Shown here: positions 16,138 to 25,044 of the stretch, in pieces
Layout of the letters: each line of letters starts with the position of its first letter
Position numbering within the stretch: the first letter of the stretch is position 1
Source: an uncultured Lachnospiraceae bacterium
GTDB taxonomy: Bacteria; Bacillota; Clostridia; Lachnospirales; Lachnospiraceae
Assembly: GCA_910578475.1 (NCBI GenBank)
Contig: CAJTRK010000013.1
Span: forward strand, 1 to 64,000
Reading direction: 5' to 3'
DNA: 64,000 bases
The notes under the pieces: generated by a model
Seen by the model: the letters and a program-made list of their open reading frames with translations, nothing else
What the model was told of the DNA's origin: nothing
Database searches by the model: none
Program-made: the position numbers and the translations under genes

Positions 16138-16202
16138 GCGAATTTGTGCCTGCGGCGCAAATATCGCAGGTTGAGAGAAAGGCATGGTTATTTGTATGAA
16201 AA
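16137..16202 (+). repeat. dispersed leader repeat, copy B
   Basis: The first part (16137-16166) folds as GCGAATTTGTGC with GCGCAAATATCGC and resembles 579-607. The second part (16164-16202) matches 3361-3399 at 37 of 39 bases. The repeat runs into the 5' end of the ppx reading frame. Confidence 0.6.
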
Positions 16203-17737
16203 CTTTTGCGGCAATCGACGTCGGTTCTTATGAACTGTCAATGAAGATTTTTGAAGTATCCAAGCAGAACGGGCTGCGGGAAGTGGACTGCATCAGACAC
16301 CGCATTGACCTGGGGACGGATACATATGCCACGGGAAAGCTCAGCTATGGCAGGGTCAATGAATTATGCAGGGTACTGCGGGAATATAGAAATATTATGA
16401 GCGGGTATCATGTGGATGATTATAAGGCGTACGGGACGAGCGCAATCCGTGAGATGGAAAACAGGCGTATTATTCTGGACCAGATAGAGCAGCGGACGGG
16501 CATTAAAATAGAGGTGCTGAGCAATTCCGAGCAGCGATTTCTGGATTATAAATCCATTGCGTCCAAAGGCAAGGTATTCAATAAGGTTATAGAAAAGGAA
16601 ACGGCCATTCTGGATATCGGAGGCGGCAGCATTCAGATATCGCTTTTTGTAAAAGATTCGCTTGTCACAACACAGAACATGCGGCTCGGCATTCTGCGTC
16701 TGCAGGATAATATGAGCCATCTGAACCTGAAAACGAGCCAGTATGAAAATATCATCGATGAGTTTATCAGTTCGCAGCTCGCCGTTTTTAAGAAACTGTA
16801 TCTGAAAGACAGAAATATCGAAAATATCATCGTTGTGGACGATTATATTTCGGCCGTCGTAAAGCGTAAAATGGCCCATCTTGCGGACGACTGCATCGAG
16901 GCGTCCGAGATGGATACTTTTTTGAAAAAAGTGCGGGAAAAGTCCGTCTCAGAGGCGGCAAGAATTTTGGATATGTCGGAGGAAAACATACCGCTTCTCT
17001 ATATTTCGAGCGTTCTTTTAAACCGCGTCGTCAAAGTGATGAACGCCGGAATGATATGGGTTCCCGGCGTGACGCTCTGCGACGGTATCGCGTATGAATA
17101 CGGAGAAAAGAATAAAATCATGAAAGCGAATCATGATTTTGAAGAAGATATCATCGCCTGCGCGCAGAATATCAGCAAGCGGTATATGGGAAGCAGGCGC
17201 AGGGGCGAGACATTGGAGAAAATCGCGCTGACGATTTACGACAGTATGCGGAAGGTGCACGGACTGGGCAGGCGGGAGCGGCTTTTGTTACAGCTTGCGA
17301 CAATTTTGCATGACTGCGGCAAATATGTCAGCCTGACGAATCTGGGAGAATGTTCTTACAGTATTATTATGTCAACCGAAATAATCGGCCTTTCTCATAT
17401 CGAAAGAGAAATCGTAGCCAACACGGTCAAGTATAATCATATGGATTTTGATTATTATGAGATGATAGGCCAGACCGTCGATTTGGATAATGACGCGTAT
17501 CTGAAAATCGCGAAGCTGACGGCAATTTTAAAGGTGGCGAACGGACTTGACAGGAGCCACAAGCAGAAATTCAAAGATATTAAAACAGCGTTAAAAGAGG
17601 AAGAGCTGGTTATCACCATCGATACGCCGGTGGATATTACATTGGAAAAGGGCATGTTTTACCGCAGGGCAGATTTTTTTGAAGAGGTGTACAGCGTTAA
17701 GCCGGTTATCCGGCAGAAAGGCGGAAGTCTTAATTAA
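16196..17737 (+). CDS. ppx: exopolyphosphatase, Ppx/GppA family with HD-type C-terminal domain
   Basis: The N-terminal ASKHA-fold half starts MKTFAAIDVGSYEL and has the second phosphate loop LDIGGGSIQISLF. The C-terminal half from about residue 315 is an HD-like domain (LHDCGKYVSLTN). Such enzymes release phosphate from polyphosphate, and some also attack pppGpp. At 513 residues it is a long, two-domain member. ATG codons at 16184 and 16196 both lie in the dispersed repeat; 16196 gives the usual family start, with a distant AAAGG. The next gene, 20 bases on, is polyphosphate kinase. Confidence 0.9.
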   Translation: MKTFAAIDVGSYELSMKIFEVSKQNGLREVDCIRHRIDLGTDTYATGKLSYGRVNELCRVLREYRNIMSGYHVDDYKAYGTSAIREMENRRIILDQIEQRTGIKIEVLSNSEQRFLDYKSIASKGKVFNKVIEKETAILDIGGGSIQISLFVKDSLVTTQNMRLGILRLQDNMSHLNLKTSQYENIIDEFISSQLAVFKKLYLKDRNIENIIVVDDYISAVVKRKMAHLADDCIEASEMDTFLKKVREKSVSEAARILDMSEENIPLLYISSVLLNRVVKVMNAGMIWVPGVTLCDGIAYEYGEKNKIMKANHDFEEDIIACAQNISKRYMGSRRRGETLEKIALTIYDSMRKVHGLGRRERLLLQLATILHDCGKYVSLTNLGECSYSIIMSTEIIGLSHIEREIVANTVKYNHMDFDYYEMIGQTVDLDNDAYLKIAKLTAILKVANGLDRSHKQKFKDIKTALKEEELVITIDTPVDITLEKGMFYRRADFFEEVYSVKPVIRQKGGSLN

Positions 17738-17757
17738 GAGGAAAGGACACAGGGAGT

Positions 17758-19902
17758 ATGGCGGAGAAATCGGAATTTTCAAAAGCAGAATATTTTACGA
17801 ACAGGGAAATGAGCTGGCTTCTTTTTGATAAGAGAGTTTTAAGCGAAGCGGAAGACAAGAGGCTTCCGTTGTTTGAACGGTTAAAATTCCTGAGCATTTC
17901 GGCGTCGAATCTGGATGAGTTTTTTATGGTGCGGGTCGCATCCCTGAAGGATATGGTCAATGCCGGGTATGTCAAAAAGGACATTGCGGGTCTGACGCCG
18001 AAAGAGCAGCTTGCGGCGGTGAATCAGGAGACCCATGCGTTGGTGAAAAAGCAGTATGCTACATACCATTCATTGCTCGGACAGCTTCTGGAGAACGGGC
18101 TTCGGGTAATCGGGCATCACGAGGAGCTGACAAAGGAAGAGGCGGCTTTTGTGGATTCCTATTTTGAGGACAACGTGTACCCGGTGCTGACGCCTATGGC
18201 GGTGGATTCTTCCAGGCCCTTTCCCTTAATTCGCAATAAAACGCTGAATATCGGGGCGTTAGTCAGAAAAAAGAGCGGTGAGGAGGATTTGGAATTTGCG
18301 ACCGTGCAGGTTCCGAGCGTGCTCTCCAGAATCGTTTTCATTCCGGCGGCGGAAGGAAAGGCCGCTATTTTGCTGGAAGAAGTTATTGAACGGAACATTC
18401 ATAAACTCTTTTTAAACTATGATATTGTATGCGCTTATCCGTTTCGGATTATGCGTAATGCCGATTTGTTGATTGAGGAAGAAGAAGCGGGCGATTTACT
18501 GATTGAAATCGAGAAACAGCTGAAGAAAAGACAGTGGGGGCAGGCAATCCGTCTGGAAGTCGAAGAGGGCATGGATAAAAGACTGCTAAAGATTATTCAG
18601 GATGAGCTCCATATCGGAAACGAGGATATTTATTCAATCAACGGGCCGCTTGATATTACATTTCTCATGAAGATGTACGGATTGGACGGATTCGAGCATT
18701 TGAGGGAACATCGCTACCATGGGGACTGGCCCGTGCCGGAACTGTCGGATGAGACGGATATTTTTGCCTGCATCCGGAAGGACGATATCCTGATGTATCA
18801 TCCGTATCAGACTTTCGAACCGGTCGTGCGTTTCATCAGGCAGGCGGCCAAAGACCCGGATGTGCTCGCCATCAAACAGACTTTGTACAGAGTCAGCGGC
18901 AACTCGCCGATAATCGCGGCGCTGGAACAGGCAGCCGAGAACGGAAAACAGGTCTCCGTTCTGGTTGAGCTGAAAGCGCGTTTCGATGAAGAAAATAATA
19001 TCGTCTGGGCAAGAAGGCTGGAAAAAGCGGGCTGTCATGTTATCTACGGGCTGGTCGGGTTAAAAACCCACAGTAAGATTACGCTGGTGGTCAGACGGGA
19101 AGAGAACGGCATCAGGCGGTATGTGCATCTTGGAACGGGTAACTATAATGATTCTACCGCCAAGTTATATACGGACCTCGGCCTTTTGACCTGTTCCGAG
19201 ACGATTGGCGAGGATGCGACCGCGGTATTCAATATGCTCTCCGGCTATTCGGAGCCCCGTTCCTGGAATAAGCTTTCGCTCGCGCCGCTGTGGCTGAAAG
19301 ACAGATTCCTTTATCTGATTGCAAGAGAAAAGGAACATGCCCTGCAGGGGCGGCCGGCGAGAATCATTGCAAAGATGAACGCTTTGTGTGATAAGACTAT
19401 TATTGAAGCGCTCTATGAAGCGAGCGCGGCGGGTGTAAAAATTGATTTGATTATCCGGGGAATCTGCTGCCTGAAAGTAGGACTGCCCGGTATCAGCGAG
19501 AATATCTGCGTCCGTTCCATTGTCGGAAACTATCTGGAGCACGCAAGAATCTTTTATTTTGAAAATGACGGGCGGCAGGAATTTTATTGCGCGAGCGCGG
19601 ACTGGATGCCGCGAAATCTGGACAGGCGCGTGGAAATCATGTTTCCCATTGAGAAACGCGCGCTGCAGGATAAAATCATACGGATTTTGGAATATCAGTT
19701 AAAAGATACGGTAAAAGCGCATCTGCTGCTTCCGGATGATACTTATACGAAAGTGGATATGCGGGGGAAAGAAAAGTTTAACTCTCAGCTTGCTTTTTGC
19801 GAACTTGCGCAGAACTGTGCGAGAAAGCAGGAAGAAGCGGCGGACAGAAGGGTGTTCATTCCCGAAATGTCACAAACTGCTGAAAGGACATTGTTATTAT
19901 GA
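17758..19902 (+). CDS. ppk1: polyphosphate kinase 1
   Basis: This 714-residue enzyme makes polyphosphate from ATP and can run in reverse. The N-terminal domain (FTNREMSWLLFDKRVL; RLKFLSISASNLDEFFMVRVA) and the two catalytic phospholipase-D-like C-terminal domains are complete. They include KQTLYRVSGNSPII, LKTHSKITLVV with a catalytic His, and HLGTGNYNDSTA. It is the second gene of a ppx-ppk1-maf operon, and its stop overlaps the maf start (ATGA). The pair sets the polyphosphate level. Confidence 0.97.
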   Translation: MAEKSEFSKAEYFTNREMSWLLFDKRVLSEAEDKRLPLFERLKFLSISASNLDEFFMVRVASLKDMVNAGYVKKDIAGLTPKEQLAAVNQETHALVKKQYATYHSLLGQLLENGLRVIGHHEELTKEEAAFVDSYFEDNVYPVLTPMAVDSSRPFPLIRNKTLNIGALVRKKSGEEDLEFATVQVPSVLSRIVFIPAAEGKAAILLEEVIERNIHKLFLNYDIVCAYPFRIMRNADLLIEEEEAGDLLIEIEKQLKKRQWGQAIRLEVEEGMDKRLLKIIQDELHIGNEDIYSINGPLDITFLMKMYGLDGFEHLREHRYHGDWPVPELSDETDIFACIRKDDILMYHPYQTFEPVVRFIRQAAKDPDVLAIKQTLYRVSGNSPIIAALEQAAENGKQVSVLVELKARFDEENNIVWARRLEKAGCHVIYGLVGLKTHSKITLVVRREENGIRRYVHLGTGNYNDSTAKLYTDLGLLTCSETIGEDATAVFNMLSGYSEPRSWNKLSLAPLWLKDRFLYLIAREKEHALQGRPARIIAKMNALCDKTIIEALYEASAAGVKIDLIIRGICCLKVGLPGISENICVRSIVGNYLEHARIFYFENDGRQEFYCASADWMPRNLDRRVEIMFPIEKRALQDKIIRILEYQLKDTVKAHLLLPDDTYTKVDMRGKEKFNSQLAFCELAQNCARKQEEAADRRVFIPEMSQTAERTLLL

Positions 19903-20489
19903 AAATCATATTAGCGTCGGCTTCACCGAGAAGAAAAGAACTGTTAAAACAGGTCGGTCTGTCTTTTAAGACAATGCCGAGCACGAAGGAAGAGACAGTA
20001 AGCGGGAAATCACCGGAAGATATCGTAGAAGAATTATCTTATCAGAAAGCGGTCGATATCTGCGGAAAGCTTTCCGGGACGATGAAAGAGGATTTTGTTG
20101 TAATCGGCGCGGATACGGTGGTATCGTGCTGGAATAAAGTATTGGGAAAGCCGAAGGACAGGGAAGATGCGTTCGATATGTTATGGGAGCTGCAGGGAAA
20201 GAGCCATCAGGTCTATACCGGCGTGACGCTTGCCTGGAAATATGCGGATATGCCCGCAATGTTTCATACGTTTCATGAATGTACGGACGTTACCGTTTTT
20301 CCGATGAACGAGGAGGAAATTGAGCAATATATCGATTCCGGGGAACCGATGGATAAGGCGGGGGCTTATGCGATTCAGGGCAGGTTTGCGGCCTATATTC
20401 AGGGTATCTGCGGCGACTATGCCAATGTTGTCGGCCTGCCCGTCGGAAGAGTTTATCAGGAGCTTAAGCAGAGAGAACTGCTTGATTAA
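19899..20489 (+). CDS. maf: Maf family nucleotide pyrophosphatase
   Basis: This 196-residue Maf/HAM1-type enzyme hydrolyses nucleoside triphosphates and is linked to septum formation. ASASPRRKELLKQVGL and the DTVVSCWNKVLGKPKD loop are typical, as is the C-terminal YAIQGRFAAYIQ-GDYANVVGLP. It overlaps ppk1 by four bases, so translation is coupled. Preferred substrate is not clear from sequence. Confidence 0.95.
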   Translation: MKIILASASPRRKELLKQVGLSFKTMPSTKEETVSGKSPEDIVEELSYQKAVDICGKLSGTMKEDFVVIGADTVVSCWNKVLGKPKDREDAFDMLWELQGKSHQVYTGVTLAWKYADMPAMFHTFHECTDVTVFPMNEEEIEQYIDSGEPMDKAGAYAIQGRFAAYIQGICGDYANVVGLPVGRVYQELKQRELLD

Positions 20490-20519
20490 AAGAAAAAGAA
20501 GAAAGGAGTAAGGTTTACA

Positions 20520-20777
20520 ATGTTTGATGACGCAGTATTACAATGTTTTCTCAAGAAGCAGAGTCAGCTGTTCCCGGAGGATGTGGCGGAAACGCTGGAA
20601 GAAGCGGATAGTTTTCTGGAGGAATGTATGGCCGTTGTCGTAGACTCTGTGAAGGAAGTATGGGAATATTTCGATGAACAGGGTGTCGATATGGAAGGCG
20701 CGGATGAAGCGGAAATACTGGAAGCGGATGAAGTGTTCGATATCGGGGACGGCCGTTATCTGATTGTGGAATGTTAG
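20520..20777 (+). CDS. small acidic hypothetical protein
   Basis: An 85-residue, strongly acidic protein, mostly helical, without cysteine motifs or membrane segments (LEEADSFLEECMAVVVDSVKEVWEYFDE; EGADEAEILEADEVFDIGDGRYLIVEC). AAAGGAG lies upstream at good spacing, and the gene sits in a short gap between maf and the carbonic anhydrase, so it is a real gene. I do not recognise a function. Its stop precedes the carbonic anhydrase leader. Confidence 0.75.
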   Translation: MFDDAVLQCFLKKQSQLFPEDVAETLEEADSFLEECMAVVVDSVKEVWEYFDEQGVDMEGADEAEILEADEVFDIGDGRYLIVEC

Positions 20778-20851
20778 TCACGGAAAAGAGAGCAATCTTT
20801 ACAAAAAACGTGCGAAATGCTATACTTGAAAACAAAAAGGAGGGCTACAAA

Positions 20852-21415
20852 ATGTCCAGTCATGTAAAAGGTTTATCAGCCGAGGAAGCATTATTAAAAC
20901 TGCAGCAGGGGAATGAGAAGTATCTGAATGCTTCTGTCAATCCGGGAGATGTTTCGCCTGCGATTCGCAAAGATACCTGCGAAAACGGTCAGTTTCCCTA
21001 TGCGGTCGTTATTACCTGTTCTGATTCCCGTGTAATACCGGAAAGTATTTTTTCGGCCGGAATCGGAGAACTGTTCACAATTCGCGTTGCCGGAAACGTA
21101 GTAAAAGATTTTGAACTTGGAAGCGTTGAATACGCGGTAGACCACCTCGGTTCTAATTTGGTTGTTGTGCTCGGCCACACGAACTGCGGTGCGGTAGGAG
21201 CTGCAATAGGCGGCGGTGCGGAAGGTTTCATTAAAACGATTACGGATGAAATCAAAGAAGCAATCGGAGACGAGACAGACGGCTACAAAGCGAGCTGCCT
21301 GAATGCGGAGAACAGCATTCAGAAGATTAAGGAGAATTTACATATGGCTGACGGCGTGAAAGTTGTCGGTGCGATTTATCATATAGAAGACGGTCATGTA
21401 GAATTCATGAAATGA
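20852..21415 (+). CDS. beta-class carbonic anhydrase
   Basis: This 187-residue zinc enzyme interconverts CO2 and bicarbonate. The zinc ligands are in VITCSDSRV (Cys, plus Asp-Arg pair) and GHTNCGAV (His and Cys). The frame opens at 20771, but the ATG at 20852 follows AAAAAGGAGGG by seven bases and begins MSSHVKGLSAEEALLKLQQG, normal for this class. It is followed by a terminator at 21480. It may supply bicarbonate for carboxylations, including pyrimidine synthesis. Confidence 0.93.
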   Translation: MSSHVKGLSAEEALLKLQQGNEKYLNASVNPGDVSPAIRKDTCENGQFPYAVVITCSDSRVIPESIFSAGIGELFTIRVAGNVVKDFELGSVEYAVDHLGSNLVVVLGHTNCGAVGAAIGGGAEGFIKTITDEIKEAIGDETDGYKASCLNAENSIQKIKENLHMADGVKVVGAIYHIEDGHVEFMK

Positions 21416-21479
21416 ATCAATTTATGAAATAAATTTGTTTATGAAATGAATTTTTTGAACAGAATATTCTTCTGCGAAG

Positions 21480-21511
21480 TGCGTCAGGCTGAGAAGCCTG
21501 GCGCATTTTTT
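21480..21511 (+). terminator. terminator of the carbonic anhydrase gene
   Basis: TGCGTCAGGCT pairs with AGCCTGGCGCA (one G-U pair) around a GAGA loop, followed by six T. Confidence 0.85.
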
Positions 21512-21586
21512 GGTTCCCGTTTTCCGCTTTCGTTCATATAATAGAGCAGGAACTTTTATGGAGCAGAAAAAGGAGCGTTATGATTT

Positions 21587-23407
21587 ATGGCGATTGGTTA
21601 TCTGATGATTCATGCGAGAACCGCGCAGGATGCGATTCCGCTTGAAGGAGTGCGAATCAGGATTCTGGACGACAGGGGACGGAATGTTTATGAACTGACG
21701 ACGGATGAGAGCGGAGAAGCGCAGCTCGTTTCTCTGGAGACGGTAGGAAGGGAATTATCCCTTGACCCGTATTATGGCGGTATGCCGTATATCGGTTATG
21801 ACGTGATTGCGCAGGCGGCGGGATTTCATTCGATTCATGTTACGGGAATCCCCATTTATGACAGGGAAACCGCTCTTTTGCCACTTTCGTTTGTTCCGCT
21901 TTCGGAAGGGCAAAGAGGCGCGGGAGCGACGGAAATCGTGATAGGCAGACCTGCGGCGTCCATGCGGGAAATGCGTTATCAGGAGGCGCCTGTCGAGGAA
22001 CCCCGCGTGCTGCGTCAGGTGGTCATTCCCAATCCGATTACGGTGCATCTTGGCAGGCCGTCCGCCCCTGCCTCGAATGTGCAGGTATCTTTCCCGGACT
22101 ATGTAAGAAATGTGGCGAGCAGCGAAATTTATCCGACCTGGCCGGAAGCGTCTCTGCGGGCAAATATTTATGCGATTATCACATTTGCGCTGAACCGGGT
22201 ATTTACGGAATGGTACAAAAGTCAGGGATACAATTTTGATATCACGAACAGTACTGCGTATGACCAGGCATTCGTCTACGGAAGACCCATCTACGAATCC
22301 ATCAGCAGAATTGTCGATGAAATTTTTAACGAGTATGTCCGCAGACGGGGGCAGATTGCACCGTATTTTACCTCCTTCTGTAATGGCACGACAACAACCT
22401 GTTCCGGTCTGTCCCAATGGGGAACGGTAACGCTGGCGCAGCAGGGACGTACACCGCTCCAGATTCTTCGTACCTATTATCCGGATGACGTAGAAATCGT
22501 GGAGACAGATATTATCGCCAATGTGCCTTCCTCTTATCCGGGGACGCCGCTCCGGGTCGGAAGTACGGGGCTTGATGTGCAGACGATTCAGACCTATCTG
22601 AACAGAATCCGGAGAAATTATCCTGCAATTCCTTTGATTACGGACGAGGCGGGTACGTTCGGAAACAGCACGAAAGCGGCGGTTACCAAATTCCAGAGTG
22701 TTTTCAGTCTGGCAGCGGACGGAATTGTGGGGAAGGCCACCTGGTATAAGATTTCCAAGTTATATGCCGCGGTAACAAGGCTGGCGGAGCTGGACAGCGA
22801 GGGAACCAGTCTCGGCATCGGAACCGTGCCGCCTTCTTCGGTGCTGCGGCAGGGGTCCAGAGGAACGGACGTCATTACGCTGCAATATCTGCTGGATATG
22901 ATTTCGGAATTTTATCCGGGTATTCCGAGTATCGCGCAGGATGGTATTTTCGGGGAGGCGACAAGACAGGCGGTCATTGCTTTTCAACAGTCAAAAGACC
23001 TTGTGCCGGACGGCATTGTAGGTCCGGGAACATGGAGGGCTCTTTATGAGGCGTATCGGGGAATAGAAGATAATGTGCCGCAGCCGGGACCGGGAACGGA
23101 TGGAAACGTCATCGAATATACTGTGCGTTCCGGCGATACGCTGTGGCTGCTTGCCCAGAGATATGGCACAACGGTGGCGGAGATAAAAAGACTGAATCAT
23201 CTGACAGGCGATATGCTCAGCATCGGTCAGGTCTTAATGATACCGGCAGGGCAGCAGAGCGCGTATTTTGAATATACGGTCCGGCCCGGCGATACATTAT
23301 GGCTGCTCGGCCAACGCTATGGCACGACGGTGGATGCCATCAAAAAACTGAACGGGCTTACGGGCGATATGCTGAATGTAGGCCAGGTGCTGCGGATTCC
23401 GCAATAA
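21587..23407 (+). CDS. SleC-like spore cortex-lytic protein with PG-binding and LysM repeats
   Basis: This 606-residue protein has a SleC-type start (beta-rich prodomain about 1-170), then a SpoIID/LytB-like catalytic region (about 175-300, TWPEASLRANIYAIITFALNR). Two peptidoglycan-binding type 1 domains (about 320-390 and 420-490) and two C-terminal LysM units (about 513-560 and 565-606: YTVRSGDTLWLLAQRYGTT; YTVRPGDTLWLLGQRYGTT) follow. SleC in Clostridia hydrolyses spore cortex at germination. The second PG-binding and the LysM pair look like additions. No signal peptide is seen. A terminator lies directly after the stop. Confidence 0.7.
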   Translation: MAIGYLMIHARTAQDAIPLEGVRIRILDDRGRNVYELTTDESGEAQLVSLETVGRELSLDPYYGGMPYIGYDVIAQAAGFHSIHVTGIPIYDRETALLPLSFVPLSEGQRGAGATEIVIGRPAASMREMRYQEAPVEEPRVLRQVVIPNPITVHLGRPSAPASNVQVSFPDYVRNVASSEIYPTWPEASLRANIYAIITFALNRVFTEWYKSQGYNFDITNSTAYDQAFVYGRPIYESISRIVDEIFNEYVRRRGQIAPYFTSFCNGTTTTCSGLSQWGTVTLAQQGRTPLQILRTYYPDDVEIVETDIIANVPSSYPGTPLRVGSTGLDVQTIQTYLNRIRRNYPAIPLITDEAGTFGNSTKAAVTKFQSVFSLAADGIVGKATWYKISKLYAAVTRLAELDSEGTSLGIGTVPPSSVLRQGSRGTDVITLQYLLDMISEFYPGIPSIAQDGIFGEATRQAVIAFQQSKDLVPDGIVGPGTWRALYEAYRGIEDNVPQPGPGTDGNVIEYTVRSGDTLWLLAQRYGTTVAEIKRLNHLTGDMLSIGQVLMIPAGQQSAYFEYTVRPGDTLWLLGQRYGTTVDAIKKLNGLTGDMLNVGQVLRIPQ

Positions 23408-23409
23408 AA

Positions 23410-23433
23410 AACGCAGGCTCAGCCGCCTGCGTT
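23410..23433 (-). terminator. intrinsic terminator of the chemoreceptor gene
   Basis: AACGCAGGC and GCCTGCGTT form a 9-bp stem. On the minus strand it is followed by a run of six T. Confidence 0.7.
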
Positions 23434-23450
23434 CCAAGAATTTACGCAAG

Positions 23451-23478
23451 CGTGCGCCCGGGGGCGCACGTTTCTATT
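23451..23478 (+). terminator. intrinsic terminator after the SleC-like gene
   Basis: CGTGCGCCC and GGGCGCACG, a 9-bp GC-rich stem around two bases, followed by TTTCTATTT. Confidence 0.6.
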
Positions 23479-24850
23479 TATCATTTGATTTGTCATTCGA
23501 TTTTTCGATTGATAATTGTACAATTCTTTCCATATCGGAGAGCAATTCTCTCGAATAATTTTCCGCTTCCCAATATAACCGGTCCGCTTCCGAGTAGTCG
23601 CCCTTGTTCAGTGCATTGATTACGGCGATACCGTAAGTATGGAATTTTCTGTGTTTCGCGCCAAGACCTTCCCAAATCGGCAGAACGCCCGGAATATCCG
23701 GCGTCATTGCATAATAGAAATGGCCGAAACCGCATTTGGAGGAATCCAGCTGAAGCGGAATGAGTTCTTTGGTGTTGACCATTTTTTTCAGGTTGTCAAG
23801 CCATGTGTGGTGGGAAGATATCGCATTCTGCATATATCCGGCAAACTCTTCGTTTTCCAGATGGAAGAAGGCGTCTTTGGTCATGTCGCCCATCTGCTTT
23901 GCGGTAGTATCCAGTATTTTCTCGATATCGACAACGGGTTCGGTTGCCTGCTGTAAGTCCTGGCCGACCTGCCGCATGAAATCCGTACAGTCTTTTAACT
24001 GGTTTTCCATTTCGGTCATGGAACTGCTGATTTCCTCGCTGACAGCGGCGATAGAGCTGATGGATTCATTAACACCAGATATGTAACGCTGGCTGTCGCT
24101 GTTCAGCTCCCATACATTGCTGATTTTTTCCGCCATGGATGCCAAAGATTCAATCGTGCTCGTAGAACTGTTAATGCTTTGTCTGGAAGCGTTTTTCATA
24201 TTGTCAACGAAAGAACCCATGTTCCTTGTCATTTTCTGCGTATCTTCCGCAAGCGCCCGGATTTCGTTTGCGACTACGGAGAAACCTTTGCCCGCCTCAC
24301 CGGCTCTTGCCGCTTCAACGGAAGCGTTCAGGGCAAGCAGGTTCGTCTGCATGGAAATGGAGTCGATGCCGGAGATGACATTGCTGATTTGGTTAATGAT
24401 ATTAATCAGTTCGTCCATATCGGCCTGCATCTGCCGGGAAATGGAAATTGTCTGTTCGGACAGTTCCCGGATGGATGTCAGTTCATTTTGTCCTGCATCT
24501 ATTTTGCGATAGACCGCATCGGTATCTTCTGATACTCTGATAATGGTATTTGTCAGTTCTTCATGCTGATTGCTCGCATGTCCTGCCGCCGCGCCGAAAA
24601 TCGTCTCGGTGGCTTTCGTAACTTTGTTGGCGATTTCAATGATTTTGTCGGTCTGATGCTGCATTGTTAAATCGAGTGAGCTGATTTGCATGACCGCCTT
24701 AATATTCTTTTCGAAAATTTCTGAAAATTGTTTTCTTCCATGAGACAATCTCTGGTAAATTGAGTTTAATTCCGGTTCTCTGGAGTAGTCAGTGTTTTTT
24801 AATTCCGAAACAGCCCGCATAAGAGCGGCTTTTCCTTTTTTCATTGCCAT
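23474..24850 (-). CDS. cytoplasmic methyl-accepting chemotaxis protein with CZB domain
   Basis: This 458-residue receptor has no membrane segment. The first half is coiled-coil signalling helices with the receptor hairpin tip (VVANEIRALAEDTQKM). The last 110 residues form a chemoreceptor zinc-binding (CZB) domain, with HTWLDNLKK, KCGFGHFYY and KHRKFH motifs matching its His-Cys-His layout. CZB domains bind zinc and respond to oxidants or zinc level. It is divergent from the signalling cluster at 25045. The GAGAGG site is good. Confidence 0.85.
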   Translation of the reverse strand: MAMKKGKAALMRAVSELKNTDYSREPELNSIYQRLSHGRKQFSEIFEKNIKAVMQISSLDLTMQHQTDKIIEIANKVTKATETIFGAAAGHASNQHEELTNTIIRVSEDTDAVYRKIDAGQNELTSIRELSEQTISISRQMQADMDELINIINQISNVISGIDSISMQTNLLALNASVEAARAGEAGKGFSVVANEIRALAEDTQKMTRNMGSFVDNMKNASRQSINSSTSTIESLASMAEKISNVWELNSDSQRYISGVNESISSIAAVSEEISSSMTEMENQLKDCTDFMRQVGQDLQQATEPVVDIEKILDTTAKQMGDMTKDAFFHLENEEFAGYMQNAISSHHTWLDNLKKMVNTKELIPLQLDSSKCGFGHFYYAMTPDIPGVLPIWEGLGAKHRKFHTYGIAVINALNKGDYSEADRLYWEAENYSRELLSDMERIVQLSIEKSNDKSNDK

Positions 24851-24919
24851 TTGATTATCCTCTCTTCTTTCTTTAGAATAATAAAAATCCGCTTTATTCC
24901 ATCATACGGTATTTTGGAG

Positions 24920-24970
24920 TTTTTGCAAGTACTTTATATAGAAAATTTTCTTTGGAAAATTTTGCAAAAA
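24920..24970. repeat. nested inverted repeats in the divergent gap
   Basis: TTTTTGCAA (24920-24928) mirrors TTGCAAAAA (24962-24970), and AAAATTTT cores lie between. It sits between the divergent MCP and REC-HD-GYP genes and could be a regulator site. Confidence 0.4.
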
Positions 24971-25044
24971 CGGTGGAATCCTTTTCCATAAAAGGTTAAA
25001 ATTATAACATGGAAATCGATGGTGTAAAAGAAGGGAGTTACCAC

